From: Helicobacter colisuis
GTDB taxonomy: Bacteria > Campylobacterota > Campylobacteria > Campylobacterales > Helicobacteraceae
DNA: 64,000 nucleotides
NCBI RefSeq assembly: GCF_023646285.1
Contig: NZ_JAMOKX010000003.1
Span: forward strand, 1 to 64,000
Direction of reading: 5' to 3'
Positions 57,700 through 64,000 of this stretch are shown here, piece after piece. Numbering within the stretch: position 1 is the first letter of the stretch; every line of letters starts with the position of its first letter. The notes beneath the pieces were generated by a model that was not told the DNA's origin, did not search any database, and saw nothing but the letters and a program-made list of their open reading frames with translations. A program made the translations under genes and the position numbers.

Positions 57700-58518
57700 A
57701 TGGATACAAATCTTACAAACTACTTGGAATTCTTAGAGAATTCTAAAAAATTCAAAGCGATGGATAGGGCGCAGAGGGCGCAAATGCTAAGCCAAATAAA
57801 TGAGCTTATCAAGAGCGAGGCTCTTTGGGTGCGAAACTCACACAAAGATGAGAGTAAAAGGCGCATTTCAAAGGCTCTTTTTGCTAGGCTTTATAGCGAC
57901 AAAAAAGATGAAATTATCGCAAAAATCAAAGAAGAGCAAATTGCAATTTTTAGTGTGTTTAGCAAAGAGGCAAACCAAAAATACCCAAAAGAGCTAAAAG
58001 AGCATAGAAAGCGTGGAGATATAGAATTTGCCGTAGCTTTTGGCAGGGGCAAGGACGAGAGCGGCGAGAATATTTTTGCCACTACTTTTATCATTTTTGC
58101 TAGAACAAATGTCGTGTCTATTTCAATCATCGCACAAAATATTTTGCGCAAATACGAGTGTGGTGGGAGATTTGTAATAGGGATAAATAGAATGGCACTT
58201 TGTGATAACCTTGGGTATAGAATAGAGTTTAACGACACTGCCAAAAAGTGCGATATAATCAATTTTGATAAGCAATGCGAGATAAATTTGGCTTTGCTTA
58301 AAGAGCTGATTTTTTTGCCTGAGTGGATAAAGGACTTTGCTTTTACTCACGCTAAGGCGCTGTTCTTTGATCGGCTCTGTGATGATATAATAAGCGCAAA
58401 TAGGCAAGTAATCGGCTCTGTCACCGGACAAACTGCTCGCTCGCTGTGGAGTGATAACTACGATGTAAGCTCGTATTTTAAAAAAGTAGAAAATGAAAAA
58501 ATACACACCAAAAAATAA
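57700..58518 (+). CDS. Unknown protein upstream of the BspA-repeat gene
   Basis: A 272-residue protein. ATG 57700 follows GAAAGGATAATAAA and is preferred to 57658, which has no ribosome site and lies in the palindrome. The N-terminal half is helical and basic (DRAQRAQMLSQINELIKS, SHKDESKRRISKALFARLYS), the middle has strands (IEFAVAFGRGKDESGENIF, TTFIIFARTNVVSISIIAQ). I recognise no family. Its 3' end overlaps the start of the BspA-like gene by 26 bases, so the two are likely translated together. Confidence 0.65.
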   Translation: MDTNLTNYLEFLENSKKFKAMDRAQRAQMLSQINELIKSEALWVRNSHKDESKRRISKALFARLYSDKKDEIIAKIKEEQIAIFSVFSKEANQKYPKELKEHRKRGDIEFAVAFGRGKDESGENIFATTFIIFARTNVVSISIIAQNILRKYECGGRFVIGINRMALCDNLGYRIEFNDTAKKCDIINFDKQCEINLALLKELIFLPEWIKDFAFTHAKALFFDRLCDDIISANRQVIGSVTGQTARSLWSDNYDVSSYFKKVENEKIHTKK

Positions 58519-59773
58519 AACTGAGCTAAAAGCTCTTGTAGGCAACCTTAGCGTCTACTTGGGTAATATTGATACCAGTGCGATTGCTAATATGAGTGAG
58601 CTTTTTAAAGATACTGGGCGCAAGGACTTCGCTGGCATTGATAGCTGGGATGTGAGCAAATGCGAAAATATGCGAGCTATGTTTTATAAATGTCGTTATT
58701 TCAAAGAGGATATTTCTAGCTGGGATGTCTCAAATGTAGTGGATATGAGCGAAATGTTTAGTGGGTGCTTTTCTTTTAACCAGTCTTTAAATAGCTGGGA
58801 TACTAGCAGGGTGGAGAGCATGAAAGCTATGTTTTATCACTGCATTTCTTTTGATAGCTGTATTGATAGCTGGGATGTAAGCTCTGTAAAAGACATGAGC
58901 GAGATGTTTGCTCTGTGTAAGCTATACAATCAGCCCTTAAATTCGTGGAATACTAGCAATGTAGAGGATATGAACGGCATGTTTTCTGGCTGTATTGCTT
59001 TTAACCAGCCTTTAAATGCGTGGAATACTAGCAATGTAGAAAATATGCGTGCTATGTTTGAAAAATGTAGCTCGTTTAATCAGCCTTTGGCTTGGGATAC
59101 GAGCAGGGTAAAAACTATGAACGCTATGTTTGCTAATTGCCCTAAGTTTAATCAAGAATTAGCATTTGATACTAGAAATGTAAAGGATATGAGCGGTATG
59201 TTTGCTAATTGCCTTAGCTTTAATCAGCCCTTAGCATTTGATACTAGAAATGTAAAGGATATGAGCTATATGTTTACTAAATGCTCTACTTTTAATCAGC
59301 CCTTGGCTTGGGATACGAGCAGTGTAGAAAATATGAGCGGTATGTTTCATAGTTGCGAGAGCTTTGATGGCGATATTTGCGCCTTTGATACTAGCAAAGT
59401 AAAAAATATGAGCTATATGTTTTATAAGGCTAAAAGCTTTAATCAGCCACTTGGGTGCTGGAATGTAGGGAGCGTGGAGAGCATGCTAAGGATGTTTGAA
59501 GGATGTCAGAGTCTTGCTTGCGAGCTTGGAGAGTGGGATACTGGGTGTTTAAAGGATGTTAGAATGATGTTTTATGGCGCAAAGCGTTTTGATAGCACGC
59601 TTCATAAATGGCACTTAGGTGCTAAATGTGCTAAAATCGGTATGCTCTTTGATACAAAAGCCCCTAAAAGCTTGGCTGCAAAATGGGGTGAAGATATTTT
59701 TGAAGAGTGCTTGGTGCTTGCTGATAAAAGTTCGTTTGAGATTATACCTTGGAGCATATTATTTGAGAAATAA
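58493..59773 (+). CDS. BspA-type DUF285 repeat protein
   Basis: A 426-residue protein made mostly of about 14 units of 23-25 residues of the form MFxxCxxFNQPLxxWDTSxVxxM, the DUF285/BspA leucine-rich-like repeat. BspA proteins of other bacteria are surface adhesins, but this one has no signal peptide or anchor; it begins MKKYTPKNKTELKALV. Relatives without signals are common in Campylobacter. Strong DNA-level similarity between repeats would allow unit loss or gain. It overlaps the preceding unknown gene. Confidence 0.88.
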   Translation: MKKYTPKNKTELKALVGNLSVYLGNIDTSAIANMSELFKDTGRKDFAGIDSWDVSKCENMRAMFYKCRYFKEDISSWDVSNVVDMSEMFSGCFSFNQSLNSWDTSRVESMKAMFYHCISFDSCIDSWDVSSVKDMSEMFALCKLYNQPLNSWNTSNVEDMNGMFSGCIAFNQPLNAWNTSNVENMRAMFEKCSSFNQPLAWDTSRVKTMNAMFANCPKFNQELAFDTRNVKDMSGMFANCLSFNQPLAFDTRNVKDMSYMFTKCSTFNQPLAWDTSSVENMSGMFHSCESFDGDICAFDTSKVKNMSYMFYKAKSFNQPLGCWNVGSVESMLRMFEGCQSLACELGEWDTGCLKDVRMMFYGAKRFDSTLHKWHLGAKCAKIGMLFDTKAPKSLAAKWGEDIFEECLVLADKSSFEIIPWSILFEK

Positions 59774-59785
59774 TAGCTAAAAATA

Positions 59786-59827
59786 AGCCAAAAAAGACTA
59801 GAACTTAAAAATTCTAGTTTTTTGGCT
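59786..59827. terminator. Bidirectional terminator after the BspA-like gene
   Basis: AGCCAAAAAAGACTAGAA (from 59786) pairs with TTCTAGTTTTTTGGCT (ending 59827) with a two-base bulge. It lies between convergent genes; the minus-strand pseudogene stops inside it. Confidence 0.8.
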
Positions 59828-60205
59828 CTAAGCCAGCTAGTATGATACCATAAGTAACCATATCTGGATGGCGAAGCCTATCTGTGCTAAAGCCAAAGTG
59901 AAGTTCTATTTCTCTATCTACAAAAAACTCTTTAAAGGCATCAAAAGTCCTTTGAATTATCGTAAAATCTATATCAGGGTGGGCGTAGAAGTGGATTATC
60001 CCAGCTTTTGCGCTTTTTAGTTCAAATATACCATTGTCTATTTCTAGCCAGTATGGAACTCTGCTTTCTAAGACATATTTTCTACTGCTAAACTCATGGA
60101 TATAAAATATCCGCCAGTCTCTAAAAACTCGTTAAAGTCGCTTAAAGAAATGCTTATATCGCCAGCATTGCGCTCGCTTGCGTAGATTGATTGTAAAAGT
60201 CTCAT
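59814..60205 (-). pseudogene. Frameshifted protein resembling the FtsZ C-terminal domain
   Basis: From ATG 60205 (AAAGGGC upstream) the frame reads NAGDISISLSDFNEFLETGG, then shifts near 60100; the other frame continues HEFSSRKYVLESRVPYW, AKAGIIHFYAHPDIDFTIIQ, and ELHFGFSTDRL, ending ILAGLEPKN. The order and character match the FtsZ C-terminal domain (INLDFADV, then AKGVLFNITGGPDL, then IFGATID and a closing ATG-like strand). That likeness is by eye only. At about 130 residues it lacks the GTPase half. One base change restores the frame. Confidence 0.5.
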
Positions 60206-60319
60206 TTCTGCCCTTTTTTTAAAAATTTTTTAAAATGCTAGCATAATAATACGACATAAAATAGTCTGCTTTGTAGGGTAGAATACAAAGTAGAATTCTA
60301 AAATTTTAGAGATTTATGG

Positions 60320-60325
60320 TATAAT
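60320..60325 (+). promoter_or_regulatory. -10 element of the DUF262 gene
   Basis: TGGTATAATTT (TATAAT 60320-60325) is 34 bases ahead of ATG 60360, with AAAAGGGG as ribosome site between. Confidence 0.6.
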
Positions 60326-60359
60326 TTACGGATTTTTTTAAAAACAAAAGGGGTAAATA

Positions 60360-62037
60360 ATGCAAACCAAAGTAAAAGATATTTTTTCATCTAGCAATTT
60401 GTTTTCTATACCAAATTACCAAAGAGATTATGCTTGGGATACTAATAATGTAACTGAACTATGGGAAGACTTAGAGGAAGCAAAACTTATAAATGATGAT
60501 AAAAATAATACTAATGAAATGGGGCATTTTTTAGGCACTATTGTTTTAGCACAAAGACCAGATGGTGTTTATGATATTATAGATGGACAGCAAAGAGCTA
60601 CTACTATTTATTTATTAAGATATGCCCTTAATGCCAAAAGAGAAAATTCTCAAAGATATATCAGCACATTTTTAGATGACGACGATAAGCCAAGACTACA
60701 AGTAGCAAAGCAAAATTTAGAATTTTTTTTTCAAACTAATAAAACAAGCTGATAATAAAAAATTAGATGAAGGTTTAGAAAAAGAAGCCATAACAATTGG
60801 ACAAAAGAAATTATATAAAGTGTTTAAGGAGATTTGGGCTAAGATTGATAATTTTTCAGATGAACAAGCAAAAAATTATTTAACTGTTTTGGACAATATG
60901 ATTTTAATGAGATTGGAAGAAAAAAATGCTGGCAGGGCTATAAGAATGTTTCAAACAGTAAATGACAGGGGTGTGCCACTATCATTATTTGATAAGTTAA
61001 AATCACTTCTCATGCTATATTCTAATAAGTTTTGTAATGAAGAACTAGATGATAAAATCAATAATATTTTTGGAGAAATATTTAAAATAACAATAAAAAT
61101 ACAAGAACATAGAGTAGTTAGTTCACTAGCAGACACTCAGTTTTCTAGTGAAATAGAAAACAGAATTTTTAGATATCATCTTTTTAGCAATAATAAATTT
61201 TGTTCTTTCACTTACTATCGAGATGGTGCAGATGAATTATATAAAAAATTAAAAAATGAATTAAAAAAAATGGAGAAAAGTTCTATAAAGTCTTGGATTG
61301 ATTTTTATATAGACGATCTTCTAAAATTCTTTAAGTCATTTTATGAAATTCTAGAATTTAGTTTAAAAAACCCAAACATGTTTAAATTATTATTTATTTT
61401 AAAAATAAATCCATATTTTTACGCTCCCTTGGTTAGGTTAAAAATGAATGATTTGTTAGATGATGAGTGCTTAGAATTGTTTGGTAAAGCTGAAATTATA
61501 TTTTATAATTTTGGCTCTACGATGGATGCCATGGCTTATCATTTACAAGAATATGTAGACAGCAAAGAAAACTTTAAAAATAAAATTATAGAAAATTCCA
61601 AAAGAATAGACATAGAATATCAGTTAAATAATATAGAAAAGGAAAATTTTGATTGGAAAAAATGCTTTCACTATCTATTTCTATCTTATAAAGAAAATGG
61701 AATGTGTGTAGACAGCTTATTAAAAATGCTAGGCGATAGCAAAACTTATTCTGCTGCTGTAGATATAGAGCATATAATTTCTCAAAATACAGAAAAAACA
61801 CTAGATTATAATAAATATGGTTTTGCAGACCAAGAAGATTTTGAGGCATACAAAAATACTTTTGGAAACTTAATACCGCTTGAATCTGAATTAAATAAAG
61901 CAATACAAGATAAAAGTCTAGCCTACAAACAAGATGAGTACAAAAAATCAGCAATTTTTTACAATCAGCGCTTTGCAAATTCGCCTGATTTTTTAAATTT
62001 TTCTAAAGTACAGTTTACAAGGGACTACACAGGGTAA
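60360..62037 (+). pseudogene. GmrSD-like DUF262/DUF1524 protein, out of frame at a T9 tract
   Basis: GmrSD-type proteins are type IV restriction or other anti-phage nucleases. The N-terminal DUF262 part shows IPNYQRDYAWD and IDGQQRATT (the NTP-binding motif). The frame is lost at nine T (60723-60731); with eight T it continues QNLEFFFKLIKQADNKKLD, NDRGVPLSLFDKLK, then the DUF1524 nuclease part VDIEHIISQN, FGNLIPLE (His and Asn of the HNH-like site), about 558 residues in all. The C-terminus (DYTG) is cut short where GC-rich DNA begins. The T-tract could switch the gene on and off, but truncation may have killed it anyway. Confidence 0.82.
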
Positions 62038-62040
62038 CGG

Positions 62041-62068
62041 TCTGACGGGAGGATTACCGCCCGTCAGA
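62041..62068. terminator. Terminator at the element edge
   Basis: TCTGACGGG (62041-62049) and CCCGTCAGA (62060-62068) form a perfect GC-rich 9-bp stem followed by TTTT. It overlaps the ancestral stop of the serine recombinase and would end transcription arriving from the Helicobacter side. Confidence 0.8.
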
Positions 62069-63575
62069 TTTTCCATGTAATGTTCAAGCTGTCGCTTGTG
62101 GCGGCAACGGTGGTAATCATCAAATCCACCACCCGCCGCTTGTCGTCAAAGGATACATCGTCCTATGTGTCGAGGTAGCCGGAAATCTGGTTGACCTGTC
62201 CCGGGCTGATGGTTTCCACCGTCAGCTCGGCTATCTGCTTCACAAGTTCCTGCTTGCGCCCGTCCAGTTCCGCTATCTTCACATTCACATAGGAGAGCAG
62301 GACATTGTTCGCGCCCGTCAGACTGTCCACCAGTTTTTCAATCTCGCTGTCCACATGGAGAAGCTCTACTTGCAGGGCGGCGATTTTGGGATTGGCCTTT
62401 GCCGCTTTCTTCCTGCCCGTCAGCGTCTTGTGCTTTTCCAGCTTCTTCACCATCTGCTGGTAAACCACCGCTTCCAGTTCGGAAGTGATGATTTTCCCAC
62501 AGCCCGGACAGCTTTTATTGTCCAGCCGTTTCGTACAGCGGAGATATTGCCTGCCGGACGGATTGAAGATACTCATAAGCGCATATCCGCAGTTCCCGCA
62601 CTTGATTTTCCCCGCCAGCCATGTGTGGGTGGCTTTTCGGGCGGACTGGATTTTCATGTTGTTCATCAGCTTCTTGCGGCAAGCCAGCCATATATCCGCC
62701 GGAACAATGCCCTCATGGGGAGCCAGCACCAGCATTTGGTCTTTCAAGTCGTTTTTCTTGCTGGGCTTCACATCCCGCCCCTGATACAGATAACAGCCGT
62801 TTGTCCCCGTAAAGTCGGCGGCGTCATTGACAATAACCGTACCCTGACTTTTGAAAAATTCGTACACATCCAAGTCCGCCTGCACATAGACGGGATTGCG
62901 GAGCATTTGCGCCAGCGTGGGGCGTATCAGTTCCTTGCCGTAGAACAAAATCCCCTGTTCCGCAAAGTACCGGGTAATGTCCCCGTAAGAGGTTGTGGGC
63001 TGGGCGTACATCTCAAATATCAGCCGGATATTGGCCGCTTCGTCCGGGTTTACCACCAGCTTCTTTGTGTTGATACCGTCCATTTTGATAGGCTCGGTGT
63101 GGAAGCCGTAGGGGGCTTTCCCGCCCATCTTGAAGCCCCGCTGACTGCGGGAGTAGTAAGCGTCCGTCACCCGCTTCTGTATCGTTTCCCGTTCAAGCTG
63201 GGCGAACACAATACAGATATTCAGCATAGCCCGCCCCATCGGGGTAGAGGTATCAAACTTTTCCGTAGAGGACACAAATTCCACATCGTACTGCTGGAAC
63301 AGTTCCATCATGTTTGCGAAATCCAAAATGGAACGGCTGATACGGTCAAGTTTGTAAACAATGACCTTTGCAATCAAGCCCCGCTTAATATCCCGCACCA
63401 GTTCCTGAAACTTCGGGCGGTCTGTGTTCTTGCCGCTGTACCCTTTGTCTGTGTATTCCTTGCAGTTCCCGCCTTTCAATTCGTATTTGCAAAACTCAAT
63501 CTGGCTTTCAATGGAAATGCTGTCCTTTTTGTCTACCGATTGCCTTGCATAGATCGCGTCTATCCTGTTATTCAT
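62064..63575 (-). CDS. Large serine recombinase with a premature amber codon
   Basis: The enzyme integrates and excises the element by serine-mediated strand exchange. The resolvase domain (residues 1-150) holds IYARQSVD with the nucleophile Ser, ESQIEFC, KLDRISRS and ERETIQKRV; the recombinase domain has GGKAPYGF and RNPVYV; a zinc ribbon follows (KCGNCGYAL, then a later Cys pair), then a coiled coil. The frame from 63575 stops at TAG (62163-62165) after 470 residues, but the same frame continues with DDVSFDDKRRVVDLMITTVA to TGA at 62064, a typical family end of about 503 residues. So a Trp codon has probably become TAG. The catalytic core is intact. Confidence 0.9.
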
Positions 63576-63669
63576 TTTGTCGCTCCTTTTCTTAAAAAAG
63601 AAACGGAGCTGCTGACAGTTTTATTATACCGCCAGCAGCCCCGCAAATCAACGATGGCTTCGGGAAACC

Positions 63670-63885
63670 TTATGCCCCGGCTTCCTCTTTCTGCCGCTTA
63701 TCGGCGTATTTGCGGAACACCTCATAAAGCTGCTGCTCCAGTTCCCGGCGTTTGGCCGCTTCCTGCTCCGGCGTGAACACAGGAGAGAGGTTTTCCAGCG
63801 TGATTTCCTTTCCCTGAAAAGTCACGACTTCTGTTTCCTTTTTGTATCTGATACTGGTACTTATAAAATCACCTTTCCTTTCCAT
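63670..63885 (-). CDS. Small protein of the integrative element
   Basis: A 71-residue protein: a strand-rich start (FISTSIRYKKETEVVTFQGK) and a charged C-terminal helix (EQEAAKRRELEQQLYEVF). Codon use is GC-rich like the recombinase. Small proteins of this kind sit just upstream of the recombinase in Clostridia elements; no function is known to me. Its start overlaps the end of the next gene upstream by 17 bases. Confidence 0.65.
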   Translation of the reverse strand: MERKGDFISTSIRYKKETEVVTFQGKEITLENLSPVFTPEQEAAKRRELEQQLYEVFRKYADKRQKEEAGA

Positions 63886-64000
63886 GCTGCCGCTGCTGCC
63901 GTTTCAGTTCTGCCAGTATATCCGGCGGGATACGGTCAACCAGCCGCTGTAAATTGTCCAATTCGCTTTTCAGCTTTGCCCGTTCTATCGTATCTTTCAT
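63869..64000 (-). CDS. Small helical protein of the integrative element
   Basis: 43 residues from an ATG at the last base of the window: MKDTIERAKLKSELDNLQ then DRIPPDILAELKRQQRQHGK. A helical, charged protein that overlaps the next gene. The true start could lie beyond the window, so it may be partial. Function unknown. Confidence 0.55.
   Translation of the reverse strand: MKDTIERAKLKSELDNLQRLVDRIPPDILAELKRQQRQHGKER

Larger units (their letters stand above)
62020..64000. mobile_element. Left end of a Firmicutes-type integrative element
   Basis: At about 62020-62040 the sequence changes abruptly from very AT-rich to visibly GC-rich, with codon use unlike everything before it. Genes here are a large serine recombinase and two small genes of the kind found at the ends of Clostridia integrative elements. 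The junction cuts the DUF262/DUF1524 gene. The other end lies beyond the window. Contamination or chimeric assembly must be excluded. Confidence 0.8.

Noticed and set aside
62355-63776. 473-codon open frame on the plus strand in the GC-rich block
   Set aside because: It is exactly antisense to the serine recombinase, whose motifs are clear. Long shadow frames are common in GC-rich DNA and this one has no family features.

Overview
The window reads as an AT-rich Helicobacter chromosome, most like the enterohepatic, urease-negative group (H. pullorum / H. canadensis type). This is inferred from gene content and order: Campylobacterota MOMP porins, the peb4-fba-efp operon, psd-nadA-nadC, the UPF0323 lipoprotein next to a glutathionylspermidine-synthase-like gene, rpmH-rnpA-yidD-yidC-jag-mnmE, and NrfH/NrfA with an all-CXXCH NrfA. 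Species assignment is not proven from sequence alone.

Bases 1-44245 are a mostly ordinary core. The 3' end of a 5S rRNA is followed by about 1.4 kb with no convincing gene and a broken SDR dehydrogenase. Then come a MOMP porin, a ferritin-like DUF455 protein, a secreted ATP-dependent DNA ligase overlapping gdhA, an EF-hand-repeat protein, hypE, rnpB (RNase P RNA), an HD-domain gene, nrfHA behind a perfect FNR-type palindrome, and a long co-directional run from peb4 to thiL (protein folding, glycolysis, translation, lipid, NAD and thiamine synthesis). After that come mrp, thiC, a second porin, hemL, the ribosomal-protein/RNase P/membrane-insertase operon, a biotin carboxylase, a TonB-dependent receptor, uppP and a UvrD-family helicase.

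Bases 44246-56700 are an accessory island with a readable history. A type IV toxin-antitoxin locus (abiEi-abiEii) lies on the minus strand. abiEi has a nonsense codon, and abiEii is cut in two by about 8,988 bp. The inserted DNA carries F-type conjugation genes (traF, traW, traU). The two halves of traW sit at opposite ends of the insert, in the order expected if a circular molecule opened inside traW and joined abiEii at a shared 10-base sequence (AAAAAACAAA on the minus strand). The insert also holds a five-gene envelope/lipoprotein cluster (COG3014-like, YcfL, LpoB, a conserved unknown, a CsgG/FlgT-like protein), an IS1595-family element that clips the end of traU, and a decayed amino-acid-binding-protein gene. 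Beyond abiEi lie two 128/129-bp direct repeats bounded by TTTGCGAAC words, a solitary 36-nt type II-C CRISPR repeat, a tracrRNA-like gene with no cas9 in view, and a seven-unit 11-bp tandem array. Together these look like remnants of a plasmid replication region plus an orphan CRISPR-Cas9 RNA module.

Bases 56700-62040 hold small cargo genes: a YqiA-like esterase, two unknown proteins, a BspA/DUF285-repeat protein, a frameshifted protein resembling the C-terminal domain of FtsZ, and a GmrSD-like (DUF262/DUF1524) defence gene put out of frame at a run of nine T. That gene is cut at its 3' end by a visibly GC-rich block (62040-64000) typical of a gut Firmicutes integrative element. The block carries a large serine recombinase with a premature amber codon and two small genes. 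It continues past the window and is either a recent cross-phylum insertion or an assembly chimera.
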